14,496 nt of DNA from NCBI GenBank assembly GCA_946621895.1, contig CAMOOZ010000110.1, forward strand, positions 1 through 14,496. Reading direction: 5' to 3'. This DNA is from an uncultured Lachnospiraceae bacterium (GTDB lineage: Bacteria > Bacillota_A > Clostridia > Lachnospirales > Lachnospiraceae). The notes beneath the pieces were generated by a model, which saw only the letters and a program-made list of their open reading frames with translations, had not been told where the DNA came from and made no database searches. This document shows, piece after piece, positions 6,860 through 13,916 of this stretch. Every line of letters starts with the position of its first letter. The first letter of the stretch is position 1. The position numbers were made by a program, and so were the translations under genes.

Positions 6860-8405
6860 AGAAATTAAAATACAAAAACTCGGTGATGCTGGACAGTGAG
6901 ACGATACACCATAACAGCAGCCCTGCCGTCAGGAAAAGCTCCCTTTTGCGAAAGGCAAAGCTCTCCATCTTCTCCCGGACATTTTTTGTGAAAAACACCA
7001 GGACAAGGCAGAAAAAAAGGAAGAGATAAAGGGGCAGCGCGGGGAAATCGGTAAACAGGCCGTTTAATCCTGCCCTGGAAAGCAGCGTCACCTCCAGGTG
7101 ATCCTTAAAGGGAGCGTAAACGGATTCCAATAACGGCCCGGGGCGAAGCTGAAAAATCGCCTTCATCGTGGCCTTCCATTCCGTGATATTGTGCTCCCTA
7201 AAAAGCCAGTGAAGCGAGGTGGTCAGGCAGAAAACAAGCGCCGTGCGGATCACCTTCGTAATCGGGGAAAGATACGCAAGGCATATCCCTTTTGCGCGCC
7301 CCGGCGATATAGCGCTACCGGCGGAAGAATTGTGCCAAAGGGTTTTTATGCCCTGTATCGCCTTCCTCAGCGTTCTTTCCACACAAATAAACAGCCCATC
7401 CAGAAAGCCCCACAGCACAAAGGTCCAGGCGGCTCCGTGCCAGAGCCCGGAGAGGGTAAAGGTGATGATCGTGTTAAACCAGGTCCTAAGCTCCCCCTTT
7501 CTGCTGCCCCCCAGGGGAATGTAAACATACTGTGTAAAAAAACGGCTCATCGTGATATGCCATCTTTTCCAGTGCTCCCTGAGGGAATCCGCCTTGAAGG
7601 GGGAAAGGAAATTCGCGGGCAGCTCAAAATTAAACATTCTGGAAAGACCCGTGGCCATATCGCTGTACCCGGAAAAATCAAAATAAAGCTGCAGCGTATA
7701 GCAGAGCATCACGGTGAGGATGGTGGCCAGGTTCCTGTCCTCCAGATTATAAATATGCGCTTCCACGATCGGTCCCAGCATATCCGCGATCAGCACCTTT
7801 TTTGCCAGCCCCATGGAAAAGCCGTAGAGCCCGCGGGAGATATTCCCGGCATCCGGCCTGCGCTTCGCAGGATCCTTCAGCTGCGGGATCAGCTCCTCAT
7901 GCAGGACGATGGGCCCCGCGATCAGCTGGGGAAAAAAGGTGACAAAGGTGGAGTATTCCAGAAACGAATAACCGGTCTCCTTTCCCTTAAAGGCATCGAT
8001 CAGAAAGGAGAGCTGCTGAAAGGTAAAAAAGCTGATGCCCAAAGGCAGCATGATATGGATCAGCGGAAAATCCGTTGAAAAGTGATCATTCAGATTCCCG
8101 ATGAAAAAATCATAGTATTTATAATAGCCAAGCACGCCCAGGTCAAACAGGAGGCCGGCGCCGAAAAAAAGCCTTCTCCGCCACCCCTGAGCCGGCGTGA
8201 TCAGCCGGACCAGGACAAAATTCACCAGAATGCTTAAAACAAGCAAGATCGCGTAAGGCGGGTAATTATAGCCATAAAAAAACAGAGAGGCGCCCGTGAG
8301 GAAGGCCAGCGCCCCCCGCGGACATCCCTTATGCTGTAACGCAAAATAGCCCCCGATCGTAAGGGGCAGGAAAAGCAGTATGAAAATATAGGAATTAAAC
8401 AGCAT
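6858..8405 (-). CDS. MBOAT family O-acyltransferase (AlgI/DltB-like)
   Basis: This 515-residue polytopic membrane protein begins MLFNSYIFILLFLPL, typical of AlgI-like acyltransferases that move an acyl (usually acetyl) group across the membrane for polysaccharide O-acylation. Conserved landmarks are LPLGISFFTFQQLSFLID (120-137), YFDFSGYSDMATGLSRM (241-257), REHWKRWHITMSRFF (276-290) and the catalytic His in SGLWHGAAWTF (319-329, His323). The protein ends with the usual hydrophobic tail. It overlaps the upstream GT2 gene by 11 nt and is followed closely by the SGNH-like partner. A Ser/Gly/Pro-rich linker at about 352-383 appears longer than I would expect for the family and is encoded by partly palindromic DNA. 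Confidence 0.92.
   Translation of the reverse strand: MLFNSYIFILLFLPLTIGGYFALQHKGCPRGALAFLTGASLFFYGYNYPPYAILLVLSILVNFVLVRLITPAQGWRRRLFFGAGLLFDLGVLGYYKYYDFFIGNLNDHFSTDFPLIHIMLPLGISFFTFQQLSFLIDAFKGKETGYSFLEYSTFVTFFPQLIAGPIVLHEELIPQLKDPAKRRPDAGNISRGLYGFSMGLAKKVLIADMLGPIVEAHIYNLEDRNLATILTVMLCYTLQLYFDFSGYSDMATGLSRMFNFELPANFLSPFKADSLREHWKRWHITMSRFFTQYVYIPLGGSRKGELRTWFNTIITFTLSGLWHGAAWTFVLWGFLDGLFICVERTLRKAIQGIKTLWHNSSAGSAISPGRAKGICLAYLSPITKVIRTALVFCLTTSLHWLFREHNITEWKATMKAIFQLRPGPLLESVYAPFKDHLEVTLLSRAGLNGLFTDFPALPLYLFLFFCLVLVFFTKNVREKMESFAFRKRELFLTAGLLLWCIVSLSSITEFLYFNF
7280..7352 (-). repeat. Imperfect inverted-repeat block within MBOAT gene
   Basis: The ends read GGCATATCCCTTTTG (7280-7294) and CCAAAGGGTTTTTATGCC (7335-7352). 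These are inverted copies of each other apart from a few extra A residues. The interior contains CCGG...CCGG around TAGCGCTA. The block encodes the unusual linker HNSSAGSAISPGRAKG of the acyltransferase. It could be an old in-frame insertion like that in the polymerase gene, or simply variable linker DNA; support is weak. Confidence 0.3.
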
Positions 8406-9288
8406 GCCTGATATAATCCAGTATCTTTTTATCGATAAAATACGCGGCCAGCTCCTTCAGATAGGGAAGGCGCTTAAAGCCGTATTTCGCCGCCGTCCCG
8501 GGCCCCTGATACCAGGGCAGAAGGAAGGCGTTTTTTAAATAGTCCCTGCAGGCCTCCGAGCCCCCGAGCCCGTAACGCTCATACATTCTGAGATAATCCT
8601 TCAGCTTTCGGATATCATGCTCCCTGAAGGTATGGGTGTACTGATCCGCCGCAAGCCCCACGCAGACAAGAGACTTATCCGTATACGCGAAGCGGGGATT
8701 CTCCTTTAACAGCTCAAAATAGAGAAACATGTCCGAAGCCCAGTCGGATTCCGGGACAAAGCGGGCGCCGGTATTTCTGCAGATCATCGCGGAGGGAGTG
8801 CCGATCTCGTTGCCGAGAAACAGATTCCTGTAATCCTCCTCCAGCCGGGCGATGAATTCCGCCGAGGCGCATCTCTCCCAAGGCTCTCCCTCCTCCGGCG
8901 TCTGCCTGCTGCCGGAAAAGGCAAGCGAGGCCTCCGGATGTTCGTCCAGCATCGAAACGAACCGGCCAAGGGCCTGCGGACCGTTTAACCAGTCGTCGGA
9001 AAAGAAGAGCTTGACATATTCCCCATTTGCCTTCGCAAGAACCCGGTTCCAGTTATGCACGGGGCCAAGCCGCTCCGGATTCTTTTCATACCGCAGGGGA
9101 TCCCGTTTCCCTTCTCCGCGAAGCCTTCCCTTAAGCTGATCGATCCAGCCCGCGATCTCATCATTGTCCGAATCATCGGTGATGAAGATCGCATAGTCCC
9201 CGTAGTCCTGTTCCAGGATCGACCCGACACAGCGCTTCACCTGGGAAAGATTATTATAAACGGGAATACAGACGGAGACTCTGCTCAC
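8395..9288 (-). CDS. GT2 family glycosyltransferase (GT-A fold)
   Basis: This cytoplasmic glycosyltransferase has 297 residues counted from a GTG at 9288. The N-terminus shows SVCIPVYNNLSQVKRCV, then FITDDSDNDE, VHNWNRVLAKANGEYV and the DxD-like FFSDDW (95-100), all standard for GT2 enzymes that use a nucleotide sugar and a divalent metal. I prefer the GTG because it overlaps the GT17 stop as GTGA, matching other junctions here; an ATG at 9312 in the same frame would add eight residues and has no Shine-Dalgarno. The C-terminal part (KDYLRMYERYGL onward) is helical and unassigned. It probably adds one residue of the repeat unit; donor and acceptor are unknown. Confidence 0.85.
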   Translation of the reverse strand: MSRVSVCIPVYNNLSQVKRCVGSILEQDYGDYAIFITDDSDNDEIAGWIDQLKGRLRGEGKRDPLRYEKNPERLGPVHNWNRVLAKANGEYVKLFFSDDWLNGPQALGRFVSMLDEHPEASLAFSGSRQTPEEGEPWERCASAEFIARLEEDYRNLFLGNEIGTPSAMICRNTGARFVPESDWASDMFLYFELLKENPRFAYTDKSLVCVGLAADQYTHTFREHDIRKLKDYLRMYERYGLGGSEACRDYLKNAFLLPWYQGPGTAAKYGFKRLPYLKELAAYFIDKKILDYIRHAV

Positions 9289-10247
9289 TCTTCTTTGTAG
9301 GTGCCCAGGCATTTTTTGATCAGACGCTTAACGGCCACCTCTCCTTTCCGCAGGCTGTCCTCCGCCCGGATCCCCGCGCGTGATAATGCGGTTTTCACCG
9401 GGGATACGGGAGGAAGGATCAGGTACGCATATTCCTCCTGATGCTCTCTTAAATATTCGGGAAAGCCCTCATCCAGCGCCACCCGCTCAAAACGGGCATC
9501 CCTGCCGAAGGGATCAAGCCCCGCCAGCAGCCGCTTTTTTGTTTCCCTTAATATTCTTTCGTTGTCGTATTCCGTATGGGCGGCGCTGCGGACCTTTTCC
9601 GCGATCCTGGCCGTGATATCCCTTTCCTGCCTGCCCCCCATATAGCTGAAATGCCATCCGCCTTCAATCCTGATCCCGATGGCCTTCCTTTCCGGGAAAC
9701 GCAGTTCTCCGAGCTTTAAGCCGGTTTTCTGCAGCAAGGAAAAGCTGCAGAGCTTCGAGCCGATCCAGCGTTTTCTTTTTACCCCTTCAAACTCGCCGGC
9801 ATAGGAAAGGAGCTTTCCTGTTACCTCCTCCAGATTCAGATAGCAGTAAAACAGCCGCTGCGCGAAGTGATAGATCTTCTCCCTGTCCGGCGTTTGCAGA
9901 AGCTCCGCGACCTTCACCGGATCCGGGATCTCATCCAGATCGCTGAAGATCACCATATCCTCCGGCTCCGCTCCGGCCAGGCCCCTGCCCACCGCATTTT
10001 TCTGGAAGGTGTCCCGGACATGGGTATCCCCCGGTGGGGTATCCTCAACCGTCACATGGATCACCCTGTCCGCGAAATCCTTAAACAGTGCTTTGTTTTC
10101 CAGATAATACAGGGGCTTTTTCAGGCCGGAAAAGGTGGTCGTTGCTTCGCTGATCACGAAATAATCCACGACCGGGGAAAGAATCTCCATCCGCAGCCTT
10201 AAAAGATCCAGCTCATTGAAAAACTGAAAGCAGTCGTAGACCTTCAT
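9285..10247 (-). CDS. GT17 family glycosyltransferase (GnT-III related)
   Basis: The protein of 320 residues begins MKVYDCFQFFNELDLLRLRM, the hallmark start of glycosyltransferase family 17, named for eukaryotic beta-1,4-mannosyl-glycoprotein GlcNAc-transferase. Further family features are VVDYFVISEATTTFSG (26-41), KPLYYLEN, the acidic motif VIFSDLDEIPDP (99-110) and GGWHFSYMGG (196-205). The ATG at 10247 overlaps the DUF5672 stop as ATGA; the same frame is open to 10358, but the extra 37 residues do not resemble the family and run inside the previous gene. The bacterial enzyme probably transfers a sugar, perhaps GlcNAc, to the lipid-linked oligosaccharide; this specificity is inferred from family name only. 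Confidence 0.85.
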   Translation of the reverse strand: MKVYDCFQFFNELDLLRLRMEILSPVVDYFVISEATTTFSGLKKPLYYLENKALFKDFADRVIHVTVEDTPPGDTHVRDTFQKNAVGRGLAGAEPEDMVIFSDLDEIPDPVKVAELLQTPDREKIYHFAQRLFYCYLNLEEVTGKLLSYAGEFEGVKRKRWIGSKLCSFSLLQKTGLKLGELRFPERKAIGIRIEGGWHFSYMGGRQERDITARIAEKVRSAAHTEYDNERILRETKKRLLAGLDPFGRDARFERVALDEGFPEYLREHQEEYAYLILPPVSPVKTALSRAGIRAEDSLRKGEVAVKRLIKKCLGTYKEE

Positions 10248-11005
10248 TGCTGATGGGATCTCCCGTTTACCAGCGCGCCGTGAAGGCGCCTTAAGCCCGT
10301 GATCAGCCCTGGCTCCTTTTTCCGGAAATCCGGATAAGCGGCATTTGTTCCCGCCCATTTATGGAACACGAAGGGGGTGATCCCCTGAATTTCCGGGATC
10401 ATCTGTTCATGTCCGAAATACACGGCAAGCTTAAGCGGCGCAAAGCGCATGCCCGCCGCCTCAAAAAGATGCCTGTTCCGGCAGCAGATAAAGCCATCCT
10501 CATTATACCAGCCCTTTTCCGGCGTCCAGGGAATGCCCGCCTTTTCCGGGAAATCCAGCAGCCTTTTCGAGCGGATGGAAACGGAATTCCCCACCCGGCA
10601 GAGGTTTCCATGGATATCCCGGTAGGTGGTCTCATCTCCTTCCCTCGGCAGGGGCCAGGGGGAGCCGATATAGTCATAGTCCAGAAATTCCTGTAGAAAG
10701 CATTCCGGATGGACCACAAAGCCGTCGTAATGCACCAGCAGGCAAAAATCCGTATGGACATAATGCCCCAGGTGATAGACGGATTCATAGTTAAACCGGT
10801 CGATCCCCTGCAGGCTTTCGCAGCGTTCAGACCGGATGCCCGGAGGAAGCTTTTTCATCTCCCTGTCGGAAACAAGCACCGCGTCCCCGAATTCGATCCC
10901 GCGCATGCTGTATTCCATGGCCTTTAAGGTTTCCGGGATCAGGACGCCGGTCATCGCGATCAAAGTGACCTCAGGCAGCTTCAGTTTTTCCGCCGCTTCA
11001 GCCAT
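10244..11005 (-). CDS. DUF5672 protein, putative glycosyltransferase
   Basis: This cytoplasmic protein of 253 residues shows the DUF5672 pattern: FNYESVYHLGHYV (71-83), LLVHYDGFVVHPE (89-101), FLDYDYIGSPWPLP (107-120), VGNSVSIRSKRLLDFP (138-153), YNEDGFICCRNR (167-178), RFAPLKLA (187-194) and PFVFHKWAG (211-219). DUF5672 members occur in capsule and O-antigen loci. The HYDGFV and NED-type motifs suggest a GT-A-like fold, but I know of no assigned reaction. The ATG at 11005 gives an 8-nt overlap with the ABC gene. No Shine-Dalgarno is in position; instead a strong hairpin ends exactly at the start codon, so translation may depend on ribosomes finishing the ABC gene. Confidence 0.8.
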   Translation of the reverse strand: MAEAAEKLKLPEVTLIAMTGVLIPETLKAMEYSMRGIEFGDAVLVSDREMKKLPPGIRSERCESLQGIDRFNYESVYHLGHYVHTDFCLLVHYDGFVVHPECFLQEFLDYDYIGSPWPLPREGDETTYRDIHGNLCRVGNSVSIRSKRLLDFPEKAGIPWTPEKGWYNEDGFICCRNRHLFEAAGMRFAPLKLAVYFGHEQMIPEIQGITPFVFHKWAGTNAAYPDFRKKEPGLITGLRRLHGALVNGRSHQQ

Positions 11006-12749
11006 GGAGGGATGCCGGCAGGATCCTGCCGCCCTCCACCTTATAGATCAGGTCGCATTTTTCGATGGTATTTAACCGATGGGCAATGATCACCATGGTC
11101 TTTTTCCCGTGGAAGCTGTTGATCGCCTCCATCAGCGCGGCCTCCGTTTCATTGTCCAAAGCGCTTGTGGCCTCGTCAAAGACCAGAATCTCCGGATCAT
11201 GATAAAGTGCTCTCGCGATGCCGATCCGCTGACGCTGCCCGCCGGAAAGACGCACGCCCCGATCGCCGATGGTGGTCTCCAGCCCCTCGGGAAGCTCTTT
11301 GATAAACTCCGCCAGCTGGGCCTCCTCCAGCACCTGCCAGATCCGGTCGTCATTGATCTGTGCCTGGTCGATGCCGAAGGCGATATTATCCCTTATCGTC
11401 TCGTCCACAAGGTAAATGGACTGGGGGATATAACCGATATTCGCAAGCCAGGCGGGATAATTTTCAAAAATGCTTTTCCCGTCGCAGGTGATCTCTCCCT
11501 CCCTGAGCTTCAAAAGCCCCAGGAGGATATCCACCAGCGTGGATTTTCCGGCGCCGGAGGCACCCATGATCCCCACGGACTTTCCGCAGGGCACCTTCAT
11601 CCCGGCCCGGTCAAAGATCAGCTTGTCCGTTCCCGGATAGGCGTAGGTGATCCCGTTTAAGGAAATCTCCTCCGCAAGCTTCATCGGCGTGACCTTTTTC
11701 CCCGATCCGGAGGGACGGCCCGTCACCTTCGCCAGCTTCTCCGGATCCATGTTTTCATAAAGGAAATCAAGACAGGGCTGCTCATAGGCGATGTTATTGT
11801 AATAGGTGTTGATCCGGTTCACGCTGGGCATCAGGCGGATGGCCGCCGCCCCGAAAACGGACAGCTTCGTGACCAGATCCGCGGCGTTATGCCCGGAAAG
11901 CAGCACGATCAGGATATAGAGCAAAATCGCGCAGATGAAAAAGGTCTCGATGATCAGCCGGGGAAGCGCATTTAACACGGCGTATTTTCTGGCCACTCCC
12001 GCCCCCACCTTCCCGGATTCCTCATAGTGGGAGGCGAAAAACTCCGTCCGATCCAGGACCTTCACATCCTTGATCCCGTAGATCGCCTCAATGCGCCATT
12101 TTGCGATCCTGGACTGGATCTTTAAATTCTCCGTGCCAAGCCTGTTCAGCCTGGGCTTTAATATCCTGGACATGCCAAGCGTGATGACAAGGACAACACC
12201 CAGCAGAAAGGCGGTCATCTGCCAGTCCGTGAGGATCAGGACAATGCTTAAGGCCGCCGCCACCACCAGCTCCGTGGTCAGCTGGATCAGATCCAGCAGC
12301 ATATTGAAAACCTGGGGAATATCCGCGTCTGTCATCCGAAAGATCGTGGGGATATCCGCCTCCAGATAGAATTCATAAGGACGGTTTAAGAATTCCCGCA
12401 GCACCTTGCTGATCATCCGGTTGCGGTTATAGGCGATGAACCGGGTCTGCTCCCAGGTCAGATAGAGCAGATAGAGATTTTTCAGGATATAGATCACCAT
12501 CAGCGCCACAAGGAAAAGGGAGGCCAGCGCCTCCTGGCTTTTCAGCCCCAGCGTATCCCGCAGAAAGCCGACGACCTGATACTTCTCCATGGCCTGCGGA
12601 TCCAAAATCACGCCCACCACGGGCAGCATCATCGTGACGGAAAGCGTCTCCAAAAGGCCGCCGATAAAGATCAGCACGCCAAGATAGAGCAGGTTCAGCT
12701 TCTGTCCCCGTTCCAGCAGATAATTCAGTTCCCGGAAGATTTTCCCCAT
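10998..12749 (-). CDS. PglK-like ABC flippase/exporter, permease plus ATPase
   Basis: From the ATG at 12749 this is a 583-residue half-transporter. An N-terminal type-I exporter domain has about six membrane segments (17-285), including LLETLSVTMMLPVVGVIL. The ATPase domain has Walker A GASGAGKST (396-404), Q-loop YIPQS, signature LSGGQRQR (501-508), Walker B ILVFDEATSALD (521-532) and H-loop His557. The layout resembles PglK/WlaB, which flips undecaprenyl-linked oligosaccharide using ATP. No Wzx-like protein is in the window, so this is the best flippase candidate; export of another lipid-linked product remains possible. A GTG at 12806 opens the same frame, but the extra 19 residues are charged, unlike the family, and lack a ribosome site; AAGG precedes the ATG. 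Confidence 0.88.
   Translation of the reverse strand: MGKIFRELNYLLERGQKLNLLYLGVLIFIGGLLETLSVTMMLPVVGVILDPQAMEKYQVVGFLRDTLGLKSQEALASLFLVALMVIYILKNLYLLYLTWEQTRFIAYNRNRMISKVLREFLNRPYEFYLEADIPTIFRMTDADIPQVFNMLLDLIQLTTELVVAAALSIVLILTDWQMTAFLLGVVLVITLGMSRILKPRLNRLGTENLKIQSRIAKWRIEAIYGIKDVKVLDRTEFFASHYEESGKVGAGVARKYAVLNALPRLIIETFFICAILLYILIVLLSGHNAADLVTKLSVFGAAAIRLMPSVNRINTYYNNIAYEQPCLDFLYENMDPEKLAKVTGRPSGSGKKVTPMKLAEEISLNGITYAYPGTDKLIFDRAGMKVPCGKSVGIMGASGAGKSTLVDILLGLLKLREGEITCDGKSIFENYPAWLANIGYIPQSIYLVDETIRDNIAFGIDQAQINDDRIWQVLEEAQLAEFIKELPEGLETTIGDRGVRLSGGQRQRIGIARALYHDPEILVFDEATSALDNETEAALMEAINSFHGKKTMVIIAHRLNTIEKCDLIYKVEGGRILPASLHG
11005..11038 (-). promoter_or_regulatory. Hairpin abutting DUF5672 start codon
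   Basis: In the transcript TGGAGGG pairs with CCCTCCA, whose last A is the first base of the start codon. Inside lies the 16-nt palindrome CGGCAGGATCCTGCCG (11016-11031), with a 4-nt bulge between the two stems. The only good Shine-Dalgarno-like sequence, GGAGGG, is in the stem. The structure lies inside the ABC coding end, so ribosomes translating that gene would open it. A coupling role is inference. Confidence 0.4.
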
Positions 12750-12874
12750 CCGCGCCTTATCCCCGAAGAATCCTTTCCCCGCCTGTTTTGCCGTTTCCCG
12801 CCCCACGCGTGCTGCATTGCTGCTTCACGAGGCTGCGGCACAGCTCCGGCGAAGGACGCAGTGTTTACCTCTCC
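12750..12874 (-). other. 125-nt intergenic gap with weak structure
   Basis: This is the largest gap in an otherwise overlapping operon. It begins with GGAGAGG next to the GT2 stop. It contains an imperfect inverted repeat bounded by GTGC and GCAC (about 12810-12842), with repeated GCAGC/GCAATGCAGC runs, and ends in G-rich sequence before the ABC start. I see no convincing -35/-10 pair or U-tailed terminator. Part of it may be translated if the GTG at 12806 is used. It could be a remnant of an interspersed repeat or of gene loss. Confidence 0.35.
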
Positions 12875-13900
12875 TTAATGCCTGAGCAGGCGATCAAGCC
12901 TGACCGCCATCCGGTAAAAACCGGGGGAGAGCAGAAAGAGCCGCATTCTGAGCCTGTCCCCCCTTCCCGTCAGAACTTCGCCATACAGATCTCTGATCTC
13001 CTCCTTTTCCGCAAGGAGCATGGTTTCCAGCCGTTTCCTTGCGGGGACAGAAAGCCAGAGGTCATAGGAAAACATCCTTTTATAATACTGGACTTTCGCC
13101 AGCTTGGCAAGCTGAGGCAGCCCGTAGCGCCTAATGCATTCCGCATGCCAGAGCCAGTGCGGGATCTCGTCCCGAAAAAGCCGCTGCTCCCGTTTTTCCA
13201 TCAGGCTTCCCGGCCTGCCCACCGCATAGTGATAGAGGGGCTCATCCAGATAAACCGCCCGCTCCATCCGGCAGAAGGCCTCCGTCGTGTAGGGGATATC
13301 CTCGGAATCATGCCCGGTGAAAAACCGCATGTCCTTTACCATGTCCGCCAGAAAAAGCTTTGACCATACGGAATTATAGATCGAATAGCCCTCCGGATCC
13401 GTGAGGTAGATCTCCAGCGCCCTTTCCCGGGAGAGAAGCTCCGGCGGCCGGCAGGCGGGCGGCGTCTCAGCGGGAGCAGGCCCGATATTTTGCCGAAGCG
13501 CCTCCTCTTGCTCCTCCACATAGCGGCATATCGCCACCTGGGCGTCCGCATCCCTGCAGGAGGAGAGCAGCCTTTCATACATCGTCTCCTCGACCCAGTC
13601 GTCGCTGTCCGCATAGCCGATGTACTCCCCGGAGGCGAGCTGAAGACCCGCGTTTCTCGCATCGGAAAGCCCGCCGTTTTTCTTATGAATGACGCTCACC
13701 CGGGGGTCCAGCCTCCCATACTCATCGCAGCGCTTTCCCGAGCCGTCGGTGGACCCGTCGTCCACGAGGATGATCTCCAGATCCCTTAAGGTCTGATTCA
13801 GCAGGCTCTCCATGCAGCGGTCCAGATACGGCAGCACATTATACACCGGCACGATCACGGAGACAGCGGGTCTTTTCCTGTTCACGGCCCTGCCGCTCAT
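12875..13900 (-). CDS. GT2 family glycosyltransferase (WcaA/EpsH-like)
   Basis: This 341-residue cytoplasmic enzyme has a classic GT-A domain: VSVIVPVYNVLPYLDRCMES (13-32), LVDDGSTDGSG (45-55), GGLSDARNAGL (76-86) and the metal-binding YADSDDW (96-102). The C-terminal half carries helical elements common to EPS glycosyltransferases (SVWSKLFLADMVKDMRF, DSEDIPYTTEAF). It presumably adds a hexose or similar sugar to the lipid-linked repeat unit. The ATG at 13900 lies 16 nt after the GT11 stop; the preceding sequence lacks a good Shine-Dalgarno. A GTG five codons later is a possible alternative start and would also keep the whole domain. Confidence 0.88.
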   Translation of the reverse strand: MSGRAVNRKRPAVSVIVPVYNVLPYLDRCMESLLNQTLRDLEIILVDDGSTDGSGKRCDEYGRLDPRVSVIHKKNGGLSDARNAGLQLASGEYIGYADSDDWVEETMYERLLSSCRDADAQVAICRYVEEQEEALRQNIGPAPAETPPACRPPELLSRERALEIYLTDPEGYSIYNSVWSKLFLADMVKDMRFFTGHDSEDIPYTTEAFCRMERAVYLDEPLYHYAVGRPGSLMEKREQRLFRDEIPHWLWHAECIRRYGLPQLAKLAKVQYYKRMFSYDLWLSVPARKRLETMLLAEKEEIRDLYGEVLTGRGDRLRMRLFLLSPGFYRMAVRLDRLLRH

Positions 13901-13916
13901 CGCAAAACGGGAGTTT

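Noticed and set aside
7191..8078. Long plus-strand open frame (295 codons) opposite the MBOAT gene
   Set aside because: It is a shadow of a well-conserved acyltransferase frame, with no recognisable domain and low-complexity basic composition.
10248..10358. Upstream extension of the GT17 frame to 10358
   Set aside because: The 37 extra residues are antisense-like and unrelated to GT17, while the ATG at 10247 forms an ATGA overlap and starts the family hallmark sequence.
12788..13363. Plus-strand open frame of 191 codons crossing the GT2-ABC gap
   Set aside because: It lies mostly antisense to the GT2 gene, has no recognisable domain and no ribosome site; the frame is open because of codon bias on the other strand.
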